From the IMG/VR virus record IMGVR_UViG_3300021591_000018, positions 1 through 64,000 of that record: DNA of 64,000 bases; one strand, 5' to 3'. This document shows positions 25,983 through 33,329 of the stretch, in pieces. The notes under the pieces are model-generated. The model was given only the letters and a program-made list of their open reading frames with translations, did no database searches and was not told the DNA's origin. The translations under genes were made by a program, and so were the position numbers. Source of the DNA: a virus. Positions within the stretch are counted from its first letter, which is position 1; the number at the start of each line of letters is the position of its first letter.

Positions 25983-27024
25983 GGCATAATCACCCCAAGG
26001 TCAGTCTGCAAGACTTCGACTAACTTATCGAATGTAAGATCTTCGATCTGTTTGTTGTAACCTCTCTGGAATCGACACTTCGTTATTGTTGCGAAGTACT
26101 TCGTCTCATGAGGTAGGATTTGCTTCTGTAAGTGGAGGACGACATCTACCATGTGCTCAGTTTGACGCTGAACTCTCGGTTCATCCATTGGGAGTCGTCT
26201 ACCTTGTTCGTCGTAAAGTGGTCTCGGTTGGCCTGTCAAAATTACGTGGACGTTTGGCTTTGCCATCAACCGGAGAATTAGTCGTCGGTATCGTAGATTT
26301 GCCTTACCCCATTCGAACTGGTAAGGTCGCCCCGATTGTGTTCGGGCTGTTGCAACTCCCTCAAGCCATGCACCAATCCACTGCCAGATATCGGTTACGC
26401 TATCGATGACTATCGTTCCTTCATTGATTTCCTTTAGAAGTCCGACAGCCTCTTCGACTGCCTCGAGTGACTTCACTGGATCAACTTCAGCTGTATTCAA
26501 GTCAAGCTGTGCTGCTTCGAATACCCGTATGTCCTTACTCTTGAACGGCTCCTTCAGCAACAATGGCGCCACTCCAAACTCCGTATCTATGACATGGATC
26601 GGTTCCGGGGCCGTAAGTGCGAAATGTGTCTTGCCCACATCCGGGGTGATGAGGATACGCCGGGGTGGCAGAGAGGACCTGGGCCGGTCGAAAGAAAACC
26701 GTCCTCATCACCTTAACGTGACGGTGAGGATGCCCGGGTCGCATAGCGAGGTCAGTCCTCGGTTGGGAAGTGGTTTTCCCACCTCACCGTCTTTCCGTGG
26801 TGGTCCGACCACGTGGGTTCTTGGTCCTGAGTTACCCCGTGGCGCAATGGATCCGCCCTGTCCCACTCAGGACCACCCACCCGGGCGTCCACTATTCCTC
26901 ACCACCATTCCGGTGGGCCCCAGACGAGCACTTTCAGCCCCGTTTTCTTTACGATCTTGTCAGGGGTCTTCCAGACGTCGTCGTATGACTTCTCTTCCTC
27001 CGCACCCATCAAATTCCACGACAT
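25964..27024 (-). CDS. RecA/Sak4-like ATPase, gene split by a BHB intron
   Basis: Exon 1 starts at the ATG at 27024 (GAGAGGTG upstream) and reads to LKVLVWGPP; exon 2 resumes with GKTHFALTAP. Joined, they give a 263-residue P-loop ATPase with Walker A GPP(D/E)VGKTH, Walker B TIVIDSVTD and VILTGQPRP, like phage Sak4/RecA-type recombinases or annealing-coupled ATPases. Without removal of the 269-base insert, exon 1 hits a TGA just inside it. Product would act in recombination or replication with PolB, RPA-like protein and nucleases. Splicing is inferred from structure and frame. Confidence 0.8.
26639..26907 (-). other. Bulge-helix-bulge intron in protein-coding gene
   Basis: 269 bases on the - strand interrupt the Walker A codons. 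Junctions fold into an archaeal BHB: exon helix GCCCA/TGGGC, central 4-bp helix CCGG/CCGG, opposite 3-base bulges AAT (26907-26909) and ATG (26638-26640), and an intron helix GGTGGTGAGGA/TCCTCATCACC of 11 pairs with one G-U. Cutting at matching positions in the two bulges restores frame either way. The intron is markedly GC-rich and holds inverted repeats at 26720-26729/26782-26791 and 26823-26832/26865-26874. Exact cut sites are not determined. Confidence 0.85.
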
Positions 27025-27101
27025 ACGAACACCTCTCGAGGATCACCTCGATATATGGTCGAGGAAGAAATCAGGGTAATCGGACAAACTGAGTGGTCGC
27101 A

Positions 27102-28166
27102 TTACTGAACTTCAACTGAGAGGATGGTCTCTTCTTCTGGGGGAACTCTGAACTCAGGCTCTGCATACACACCGAAGACGTTGATGCCAATTCTCTGCTT
27201 CGTCGTATCGACGGTCCTGTTGACGGGATCCCATCCAGGCATCGAAACGGTCCGACCGAGGACGAAGATGTGGCTTCCTGCACCGAAGTTAATGAGGCTG
27301 AAGATCTCAGGGTGAACCCAGCACATGATGCCCTCAGCAGTCAAGTCCATTAGTGTTTCGTCCTCTAGTACGAAGAAGGCATTGCCGGTTCTTGTTGGCT
27401 CACGTCTGATGAAGACGACGTCACCCTCGACGATGACAATTCGATAGTTGTCCTGTGCGTGCTGCTGATGCCACTGTGGTAGAGTTGAGCAAGTTGCTTT
27501 GAGTGAGTCTGGAGCCTTCCTTAGTATATCACAGATCGTCTCATCAGTGACATCTGGGAACTCAGACAGTTCGATCGGAGTGAACTTCGTCGCTGACGTC
27601 ATACTGCAGACGTATTTGTCCGGGAACTCGGATGTCTTTCTGGCTGCAAATCTAACAGGCGTCGTAAGTGGCGGTAGTGTGTCTGCAAGGTCGCCTCTGT
27701 GGACCATTATGCCAAGCTTCCAGTCACCACCAGAAGCTGGGCGGAACAGTCCGACAGACTGACGTAGGTAGACTGGCTGTGAGATATCGATAGTCTGTCC
27801 AGATGGCATCCTGAAGATCGGCTTCCCTGTTGCATCGACAAGTCCCTGCTGGATAGCCAACGTCGGGTTGACTTTGAAGAGCTCCAGTGCTTGCTGTCTC
27901 CTCCTTGCGAATACATCCATCTTTGCATTGTACCCAAGGAAGATGCCGTCCCACTGAACCATCCCTGGGAATCTCAACATCGTCTTCAGTTCACGGTACA
28001 GCATGAATCTGGCACGTCTCTCAACCTGGTCGGGATCCAACTTCGGATGTACCTGTGCAATCTCCTGGTAGTACTGCTGTAGTTTCTGCTGGAGCTCCGT
28101 CACCGGTATCTGCAGTTTCTGCGACCACTCAGCAATCAGTCTATTCGTCTTCTCCCTTTCACTCAT
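27102..28166 (-). CDS. RPA-like OB-fold ssDNA-binding protein (candidate)
   Basis: 354 residues. Helical N-terminus (~1-75) then FPGMVQWDGIFLGYNAKMD, resembling the OB-fold entry of archaeal virus RPA-like proteins, and a second beta-rich region (YRIVIVEGDVVFI, LGRTVSMPGW, GINVFGVYAEPEF). Sits between the recombinase-like ATPase and small winged-helix genes in the replication arm, where a ssDNA-binding protein is otherwise missing. No zinc motif. Assignment is by pattern and context. Confidence 0.5.
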   Translation of the reverse strand: MSEREKTNRLIAEWSQKLQIPVTELQQKLQQYYQEIAQVHPKLDPDQVERRARFMLYRELKTMLRFPGMVQWDGIFLGYNAKMDVFARRRQQALELFKVNPTLAIQQGLVDATGKPIFRMPSGQTIDISQPVYLRQSVGLFRPASGGDWKLGIMVHRGDLADTLPPLTTPVRFAARKTSEFPDKYVCSMTSATKFTPIELSEFPDVTDETICDILRKAPDSLKATCSTLPQWHQQHAQDNYRIVIVEGDVVFIRREPTRTGNAFFVLEDETLMDLTAEGIMCWVHPEIFSLINFGAGSHIFVLGRTVSMPGWDPVNRTVDTTKQRIGINVFGVYAEPEFRVPPEEETILSVEVQ

Positions 28167-28360
28167 GTTCTCTCACCTTCAGGAATTGCGTAATATTTTA
28201 CCTTGCCTCGTTTACGGACTTCTAGGTGCCCGTAAACTTCAGCAAGGCGTAAATATCGACGTAACGTAGGGAGCTTGATGTTAAGTTTCTCTGCAAGCTC
28301 CTTTGCTGTCCAAGCTTGATTTCCCAAAATAGCTTTCCAGTCAAAGTCTGTGTACTTCAT
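28163..28360 (-). CDS. Small winged-helix DNA-binding protein
   Basis: 65 residues from the ATG at 28360; upstream codons in the same frame lack a ribosome site. Core WTAKELAEKLNIKLPTLRRYLRLAEVYGHLEV is a classic winged helix-turn-helix (helix pair plus wing; given here as two motifs, KELAEKLNIKLPTL and YGHLEVRKRG). Probably a viral regulator of early genes. Pairs with a second wHTH gene just upstream. Confidence 0.65.
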   Translation of the reverse strand: MKYTDFDWKAILGNQAWTAKELAEKLNIKLPTLRRYLRLAEVYGHLEVRKRGKVKYYAIPEGERT

Positions 28361-28422
28361 GACGGATCGGAAACATATGACAAGGAAAACAAACGGGGAG
28401 CTGGTGGAAGGTGCTAACCGGC

Positions 28423-28662
28423 TTACTGAATCGCCATCCAGTAAGCCTTGTTGCCCTTCCACCTCACCTCAACGAGGCCCTTCTCAGCGAGCCTCTTGAG
28501 CCTGCCGTAAGCGGTGCCTTGCTTAACACCGAGGAAGGCGGCAACCTCAGCAGTCGTCCTCGCCTCCTCGCTGAGGAACTGCAGGAGTTCCTCGTTACCG
28601 ACACCAGCTCCGGCAGGCTTCTCCTTTGGGAGCTGTAGAAACTCCTCCCGAGGGATTGGCAT
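28423..28662 (-). CDS. Winged-helix regulator with host-like codon use
   Basis: 79 residues, ATG after AGGTGATG. MarR/TrmB-type wHTH: ARTTAEVAAFLGVKQGTAYG and KGLVEVRWKG. The gene is clearly more GC-rich than its neighbours and uses AGG and CTC codons where the rest of the virus favours CGA/CGT and others, suggesting recent gain from the host. A TTTAAATATTG promoter lies ~50 bases upstream, so it may be independently transcribed, possibly autoregulated. Confidence 0.7.
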   Translation of the reverse strand: MPIPREEFLQLPKEKPAGAGVGNEELLQFLSEEARTTAEVAAFLGVKQGTAYGRLKRLAEKGLVEVRWKGNKAYWMAIQ

Positions 28663-28707
28663 CGTTGCATCACCTATTCGCGTTGTTCAAGGATAAAACG
28701 TTGGTTA

Positions 28708-28723
28708 CCAATATTTAAAGTTT
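28708..28723 (-). promoter_or_regulatory. Archaeal TATA promoter
   Basis: - strand AAACTTTAAATATTGG, matching the sites at 21898, 39018 and 54214. Predicted transcript start ~28687, leaving a ~25-base leader containing the ribosome site of the wHTH gene. Confidence 0.65.
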
Positions 28724-28724
28724 G

Positions 28725-28976
28725 TCAGGCATAGATTCCCGATGGTGCCTCAGACTCGTCGTAGCCATAGCCTTGTTGTGTTAGTCGCTTGGCGATCTCG
28801 AGACATCCAATCCGTGATGGCAGACTGAGTGTCTCGAGGAGATTTAGGATTGCAGTTAGTACGGCTACAGAGCGATTCTCCTCTCGCTCAATAGGCCGTA
28901 TGAGTTTGACGAGCTGTTCGACTTGCCTGTTGATGACCTCGGCTATCTGTTCTCCATTAAGTTCTTCTCGATCCAA
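28725..28976 (-). CDS. Hypothetical helical protein
   Basis: 83 residues from a TTG with GGAGGTCG upstream. Helical (EQIAEVINRQVEQLVKLI, AVLTAILNLLETLSL). Overlaps the end of the TBP-like gene, so the two are probably co-translated and might interact. No family recognised. Confidence 0.5.
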   Translation of the reverse strand: MDREELNGEQIAEVINRQVEQLVKLIRPIEREENRSVAVLTAILNLLETLSLPSRIGCLEIAKRLTQQGYGYDESEAPSGIYA

Positions 28977-29464
28977 CGTCCGACCTCCTCAAGTTGCTCG
29001 AGGCTTTTTGCACGATAGCAACATATCTTACCGGTGCTGAAAATGTTCAATGTCACACCGAGCTCTGGCAAACGCAAAGTTGCAGCTGGAAACGTCTCCG
29101 GTTCGTAGACGACGTTGTCGAATTTCTGCCAGAGGTCCTCGAGAATGACTGTTCGGTGAAGGTCGAAGTAAGCTACGACTTGAGCGATACGCACGTCGAC
29201 AACCTCAACGTTGTTGTAATATCTTTTAATGAGCTCCATAAGTTCATCGACGTATTTTTGATAGTTTGCAGACTTAATTCCGTTAAGTGTCACTTTTCCT
29301 GACTCTGCTAAGATAGCACGTACACCTGATGGTAACTTGAAGAAGACAGCAGTGAATCTCCACGGATCATACTTTGCCTTCGGTATGACTTGTGCAACTT
29401 CGTCGAGGTCGAATCTCCTGTTCAACTGCACTACGACTACACAGTTCTTGATGGTGTAGTCCAT
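28943..29464 (-). CDS. TATA-binding protein (TBP) homologue
   Basis: 173 residues built as two TBP half-repeats. Repeat 1: YTIKNCVVVVQL, YDPWRFTAVFFKL, LAESGKVTLNGIKS. Repeat 2: VRIAQVVAYFDL, VVYEPETFPAATLRL, LNIFSTGKICCYRAKS. These match the conserved DNA-contact strands and phenylalanines of archaeal TBP. It would bind TATA boxes and recruit TFB/RNA polymerase. The virus also shows strongly conserved TTTAAATATTG promoters, so the viral TBP may direct the host machinery to these. Divergent from cellular TBP at many positions. Confidence 0.85.
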   Translation of the reverse strand: MDYTIKNCVVVVQLNRRFDLDEVAQVIPKAKYDPWRFTAVFFKLPSGVRAILAESGKVTLNGIKSANYQKYVDELMELIKRYYNNVEVVDVRIAQVVAYFDLHRTVILEDLWQKFDNVVYEPETFPAATLRLPELGVTLNIFSTGKICCYRAKSLEQLEEVGRWIEKNLMENR

Positions 29465-29976
29465 CAGACATCACCAGCTATGAGTGCTTTGAACTCACGC
29501 TTCATCAACTCACGTAACGGTGGTGAAGGATGTGTGTCTGTTGGAACATAGTACTCGCGTACAACGTAAATCACCCAGAGATTAAGGTTGTCGATGCTAG
29601 CTTCGTCAGGAAAGTTCGACTCAAGCACTTTGACGAGCTTTATTGCCTGACATCGCTTCAGCCCAATCCGTAGTGTGAAGTAACCATTTCTTGCAGAGAG
29701 CAACAGAAAGTCAGGGTCGACTCTTGGTGTCCTTGCTACGATCGTGAATACTGTTCGGAAGTCTCGTTTCGTCAAGCTCAATGCTGTTAAGTGGACAGAA
29801 CCTTCAGTTTCTGACGACTTAAAGACGTAGATCGTCGGTAGTCCGTACTCTACTTGTATCTCCTGTAGCTTATTGAGGACGAACTGTACCTCGTCTTTCG
29901 GTATAGCGTCGAAGTCCCAGATTGTTACGTGTTTGTTTCCTTCGACTACGCTGCACACACCGTATGTGATCTCCAT
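29464..29976 (-). CDS. Hypothetical protein, possible primase-like fold
   Basis: 170 residues from the ATG at 29976 with AGAGGTGAACG upstream. Features TIWDFDAIPKDEV, a later VFKSSETEGSVHLTAL and YFTLRIGLKR; this D-x-D...S-x-x-x-G-x-x-H...R order recalls archaeo-eukaryotic primase-like domains. The match is weak and the protein is short. No other primase is visible in the window, which makes the idea worth testing. ATGA overlap with the TBP gene. Confidence 0.4.
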   Translation of the reverse strand: MEITYGVCSVVEGNKHVTIWDFDAIPKDEVQFVLNKLQEIQVEYGLPTIYVFKSSETEGSVHLTALSLTKRDFRTVFTIVARTPRVDPDFLLLSARNGYFTLRIGLKRCQAIKLVKVLESNFPDEASIDNLNLWVIYVVREYYVPTDTHPSPPLRELMKREFKALIAGDV

Positions 29977-29980
29977 ACGT

Positions 29981-30202
29981 TCACCTCTGCTGATTATTCG
30001 GATATGAAATCTCGATTCCAAATATCGGGCTACTCGTTCTTGACTTTTCGACGTACCTTAGTGCAATTTCGCCAAGAAACTTGGTACACGCTGAGATTAT
30101 TCGAGCGTTGAGCATCTTACGTAACTGTTCCTCGGTTAACCCAACTTTACGTGCTTGTTCGACGACTGTGTCTGGGAGTATAACTTTAATATTGATCTCC
30201 AT
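29981..30202 (-). CDS. Small protein, possible ribbon-helix-helix
   Basis: 73 residues. An N-terminal strand (EINIKVILPDTVVEQARK) followed by helices resembles ribbon-helix-helix DNA-binding proteins. Four bases before the next gene. Assignment tentative. Confidence 0.45.
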   Translation of the reverse strand: MEINIKVILPDTVVEQARKVGLTEEQLRKMLNARIISACTKFLGEIALRYVEKSRTSSPIFGIEISYPNNQQR

Positions 30203-30211
30203 TGCGGACCC

Positions 30212-30484
30212 TCAGCAATCGTTATACATGTAACGATAATATGCATGCATACATAGTAAGAAACCAATAACCAGCTGAAGTAACACAAGTAGCACCACGA
30301 TGGTTGTGTTGCGAAAAAGCGGATTGCTTAAGACTATGAGTAACGTCACAAGAGTGCCTGGAATTATCGTCACTACACCGATGAAAGTCTCAAATTCTGG
30401 ATTGTGTAGCAACTTCAAGAGTTTCTGTGGAAGCATCGTCACGAATTCAAGGATCGTCGACAGCAACCACTTCCAGAAACCCAT
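30212..30484 (-). CDS. Membrane protein
   Basis: 90 residues, ATG after GGAGGTGAGGTG. Three hydrophobic stretches: WLLSTILEFVTMLP, FIGVVTIIPGTLVTLLIVL and TIVVLLVLLQLVIGFLLCM. Start overlaps the stop of the zinc-ribbon gene upstream. Function unknown. Confidence 0.6.
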   Translation of the reverse strand: MGFWKWLLSTILEFVTMLPQKLLKLLHNPEFETFIGVVTIIPGTLVTLLIVLSNPLFRNTTIVVLLVLLQLVIGFLLCMHAYYRYMYNDC

Positions 30485-30798
30485 CACCTCACCTCCAGGT
30501 ATGATCGCCTAACTCCATCCGACTCAACATACGATGGATACGGTACCCATACTCGCTTGCACTTGTAGCATCGAATCGGTCTCCTCATGTCTGTGACATT
30601 TCGAGCTCCACAGATACACTGGAATACACCAAGACGGACTTGTGTCGCTCGAACTGCTCGTTTACCTGTCACCGGTAATGCTCCGCATATGTTGACCCAT
30701 TCGGGGTGGTTAGTTAAACAAAACTCGTATCTCTTACAAGTTCCATCTTTACGCTTCATCCAGTTGGGAAGGAAGGGACACCGGTAACTTGATGCCAT
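30484..30798 (-). CDS. Cysteine-rich zinc-binding protein
   Basis: 104 residues. N-terminal Cys group (CPFL, GTCKRYEFC, NICG) and a C-terminal ribbon (CICG and CYKC). Could carry two zinc sites or an Fe-S cluster in the N-terminal group. Basic; overlaps its neighbour by 43 bases. Function unknown. Confidence 0.55.
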   Translation of the reverse strand: MASSYRCPFLPNWMKRKDGTCKRYEFCLTNHPEWVNICGALPVTGKRAVRATQVRLGVFQCICGARNVTDMRRPIRCYKCKRVWVPYPSYVESDGVRRSYLEVR

Positions 30799-31265
30799 GC
30801 TCTCTCACACATCCTTCGGATTTCTGATTCAGGGAGGAAATAACCTCGTCTCTCAGCTTCACGCATTGCTAATTGGACCATCTCCTCAAAGTTGGTTATG
30901 GATCGTGCTAACTCAACGAGGTAGTCTTCGAATGGAAGCTCCTCTTCGACTGTCTCTGGTTTTGTAACTGACTCACCGGATATCTTTCTCTCGATCATCT
31001 GTATTAGGTGCTCACGACACAAATTATGACCAAACATATGAACGATAGCACGGTTGTTGCAGAAGTCACACTCGAGGTACGATGTAGTCGGTAGGACTTT
31101 CATTTCTTCTTCACGTATCTTTGGAACGGTTAGTCGTTGTGATTCGACGTCAGCATCAACCCTCTCTGGCGGTTTGTAGAAGTATCGTTTACATCTCGGA
31201 CAACTTCTCGGATTTGCTACTCGTGGTTTCCAAACGAACCCACAGTATGGACACTTTAGTGGCAT
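30756..31265 (-). CDS. Double zinc-ribbon protein
   Basis: 169 residues from the ATG at 31265 (GAGGG upstream). First ribbon CPYCGF...CPRCKR, second CDFCNN...NLCREH, then an acidic linker and a helical C-terminus (FEEMVQLAMREAERRGYF). Such proteins often bind nucleic acid or RNA polymerase. No family recognised. Confidence 0.55.
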   Translation of the reverse strand: MPLKCPYCGFVWKPRVANPRSCPRCKRYFYKPPERVDADVESQRLTVPKIREEEMKVLPTTSYLECDFCNNRAIVHMFGHNLCREHLIQMIERKISGESVTKPETVEEELPFEDYLVELARSITNFEEMVQLAMREAERRGYFLPESEIRRMCERAWHQVTGVPSFPTG

Positions 31266-31447
31266 GTGGAATCCCTCGTAACCTTGACGACTTTCCATTC
31301 GTTGGACGATTTGATATAGTTACATTCGACATAGATCACGGGACAGTTTGGATTCGAACAGTGAAACTTAGTCGAGTGTGATCCTCTCGCTTTCTTTAAT
31401 GGACGGTTACAGTCAGGGCAACGTATGATGCCATACGGGAACTTCAT
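31256..31447 (-). CDS. Small zinc-ribbon protein
   Basis: 63 residues. CPDCNRPLKK and CSNPNCPVIYVEC form a Cys4 topoisomerase-type zinc finger pattern. Overlaps the next gene start. Likely nucleic-acid binding. Confidence 0.6.
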   Translation of the reverse strand: MKFPYGIIRCPDCNRPLKKARGSHSTKFHCSNPNCPVIYVECNYIKSSNEWKVVKVTRDSTCH

Positions 31448-31449
31448 GT

Positions 31450-31884
31450 CTAGTCCCGTGTAAGATATTTGAACTTCTCGACTGTCTCAGGATCAACAAT
31501 CCCGATCTTTTCACTCGTTGGACGTTTACGGTAGAGCATCCGACGTCCTTGCTTCATGATCTGTACGTAACCAATATCCATCAGATACGTAAGTGCGGAA
31601 TATGCGGTTCTCGTTGATATGCCTGCTTCCTTTGCAATTTCCTCGACTGACTGGAACTGTGTTTCTGTAAGTGCTGACTTCACTTTCTGTATGCTTTTAT
31701 TGCTTACACGTAGGGTACCTTTCTGAAAGCCTCTCCGAGTCTCGATCCAGAGCGACTGTCTATGGCTAACGGTTCCGAAGATTTCGCTCAGTTGACGGTA
31801 GAGTTCCTTCGCTTCTTCCATAGAAAGTACGAGTTCAGTCTCACCTACACAAAGTCGTATACACCTCGTGATCTCGATATTCAT
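31450..31884 (-). CDS. Helix-turn-helix regulator
   Basis: 144 residues. A winged helix at ~75-120: VEEIAKEAGISTRTAYSALT and MDIGYVQIMKQGRR. The N-terminal part is beta-rich (GETELVLSMEEAKELYRQL). Probably a viral transcription regulator. Confidence 0.65.
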   Translation of the reverse strand: MNIEITRCIRLCVGETELVLSMEEAKELYRQLSEIFGTVSHRQSLWIETRRGFQKGTLRVSNKSIQKVKSALTETQFQSVEEIAKEAGISTRTAYSALTYLMDIGYVQIMKQGRRMLYRKRPTSEKIGIVDPETVEKFKYLTRD

Positions 31885-31888
31885 CCTA

Positions 31889-32293
31889 TCACCTCAGTGC
31901 ACACTTCACACAGAGCACTTCTCCGGTTCTGAGATCAACAGCTTTCGGTTCCCATTTACCGATTTCTCTTCCACACTTAGAACAGTATGGTGGTTTCGTC
32001 ACGAACTTGACGCCTTCCTCGATGAGCTTCTCATGTATCTGTCTCGCTAAGTCGCTGTTCTTGTATTGGAAAGCACAATAGTACGTTCCATAATCACCTT
32101 CACCGACAGCCTCGGCTATGAGTCCACCCCAAAACCTCCAAGTCGCTCTGTAAGGCTTGTCAAGTCCAGGAAATAGGATTTCCTCACCGGCTACGACAGT
32201 CCAGAGAGCTTTCCCAACCTCTTTAGTCCGTTCGAAGTGCTTATCGAGGAAAGAACGGAGGAAGTCAATTACATATCGACTTGGTTCACTCAT
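31889..32293 (-). CDS. Protein with C-terminal zinc ribbon
   Basis: 134 residues from the ATG at 32293, eight bases inside the upstream gene. Helical N-terminus, an aromatic centre (RATWRFWGGLIAEAVGEG) and C-terminal YCSKCGREIG...VLCVKC. Function unknown. Confidence 0.5.
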   Translation of the reverse strand: MSEPSRYVIDFLRSFLDKHFERTKEVGKALWTVVAGEEILFPGLDKPYRATWRFWGGLIAEAVGEGDYGTYYCAFQYKNSDLARQIHEKLIEEGVKFVTKPPYCSKCGREIGKWEPKAVDLRTGEVLCVKCALR

Positions 32294-32525
32294 TTCTCCT
32301 CGCCCTCTCAAACAACGCAGCGATGAACGCCTCCGTCGGTCTGTAAAATTGCTTTCTGATCATCTGTCTCGCCTTCTCTAAGTCGCCTTCTAAGATTTCA
32401 TCCAGGATATCAACAAGTCGTCGCTCTTCGAGTGAGATCATGCCATAAGGCCTATAAGGCCAATCGCGAGTAATGGCGTCTCTCAGTTCGCGAACTACTT
32501 CAAGCCGTGCCTTATGATTCGACAC
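32286..32525 (-). CDS. Hypothetical helical protein
   Basis: 79 residues from a GTG five bases after GGTGA. Helical and charged (ERRLVDILDEILEGDLEKAR, quoted to 20). Overlaps neighbours on both sides. No family recognised. Confidence 0.5.
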   Translation of the reverse strand: MSNHKARLEVVRELRDAITRDWPYRPYGMISLEERRLVDILDEILEGDLEKARQMIRKQFYRPTEAFIAALFERARRNE

Positions 32526-32670
32526 TCCGATCACCTACGAGGATCTCTTTTAGAGTTTGAATCGTCTCCTCTAACCGTCTTTCTAGCGATTGAAAATACT
32601 CGAGTTCTCGTTCGGCTTCTTCTCGCTTGGACCGTAGAAACTCCAAGAGGTCGTAGAGCACATCCAACAT
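32512..32670 (-). CDS. Small coiled-coil protein
   Basis: 52 residues, ATG exactly five bases after AAAGGTGA. Continuous heptad pattern (LLEFLRSKREEAERELEYF, LERRLEETIQTLKEIL). Clear ribosome site and overlap with the next start support it. About 67 bases upstream of it hold no supported gene. Confidence 0.6.
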   Translation of the reverse strand: MLDVLYDLLEFLRSKREEAERELEYFQSLERRLEETIQTLKEILVGDRSVES

Positions 32671-32737
32671 CTAGCTCACCTTTGAAGTTCTCACGTTCTA
32701 ACTTGGTAATGCTTCGACTATCGATAACTTCCAACTT

Positions 32738-33142
32738 CTAGATATGACAGTCGACGATTACGACTAGTGCATCGGGATTTACATCCTTAATTACTTCGTG
32801 GAAGTCGAAGCTCTTCGTACCTTCGATTGACTCCCACCATCGTCCGTACCAAACTCCATTCTTAAGTACACAGGGTGGTTCGTCCATAGCGTCCCAGTTA
32901 ACGTACTTCGCATAAGTTGCATTACACCGTGGTTCATAGGCCGGTACATCAAGTTCTCTCAGTGGAATCCAGCCTGAATACCGACCTCCTATCACGTACC
33001 AGTCCCAGTGCCCTTGTGGGTTGTGAGGATAACTATCCACAACTTCAAGCTCTTCCCAGAACGGCATCATGGCTTCGTGTACGTCCTCAACAAGTGACTC
33101 AAGTTTACCGTGATCTATGATAACGAGTAACGGGTAATGCAT
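32738..33142 (-). CDS. Conserved-looking phage hypothetical protein
   Basis: 134 residues. Contains HWDWYVIGGRYSGWI, a pattern seen in uncharacterised proteins of many phages, and single Cys residues near the end. Beta/alpha mix beginning MHYPLLVIIDHGK. Function unknown. Follows the eS30 gene by four bases. Confidence 0.6.
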   Translation of the reverse strand: MHYPLLVIIDHGKLESLVEDVHEAMMPFWEELEVVDSYPHNPQGHWDWYVIGGRYSGWIPLRELDVPAYEPRCNATYAKYVNWDAMDEPPCVLKNGVWYGRWWESIEGTKSFDFHEVIKDVNPDALVVIVDCHI

Positions 33143-33146
33143 GACC

Positions 33147-33329
33147 TCACCTCCTCAACAACCTACGTAAGTCGAGTTTAGTCTCCTCCTCTCCATGCAA
33201 GATTCTCCGTATGTAGTTCCTACGATTACGTTTCCTCGGGAAGGGACTCTTGCTAAGATTAGTCTTAGGAATCTTTGGTGTTTCCCGTCTTACCTTACCT
33301 GCTTTAGTTAAGCTTCCATGAGTTGGCAT
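33147..33329 (-). CDS. Ribosomal protein eS30 homologue
   Basis: 60 residues beginning MPTHGSLTKAGKVRRETPKI, then PFPRKRNRRNYIRRIL: this is the archaeal/eukaryotic eS30 signature almost residue for residue. eS30 is a small basic protein of the 30S decoding region, found in TACK archaea and eukaryotes but absent from most Euryarchaeota. The virus copy adds a ~15-residue acidic-basic tail (GEEETKLDLRRLLRR). It may replace the host protein and bias ribosomes towards viral mRNA. The Arg codons follow viral usage, so it is not very recently acquired. Confidence 0.88.
   Translation of the reverse strand: MPTHGSLTKAGKVRRETPKIPKTNLSKSPFPRKRNRRNYIRRILHGEEETKLDLRRLLRR

Noticed and set aside
26820-26875. 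tRNA-like stretch GTGGCGCAATGGAT on the + strand
   Set aside because: It resembles a D-arm, but no acceptor stem, anticodon arm or T-arm can be built; it lies inside an inverted repeat of the intron.
26406-27092. 228-codon + strand open frame
   Set aside because: Antisense to both exons and the GC-rich intron; no ribosome site and no protein-like pattern.
32531-32734. 67-codon - strand frame over the small coiled-coil gene
   Set aside because: The alternative frame (32512-32670) has an ideal ribosome site and heptad pattern; this one is basic and low in structure.
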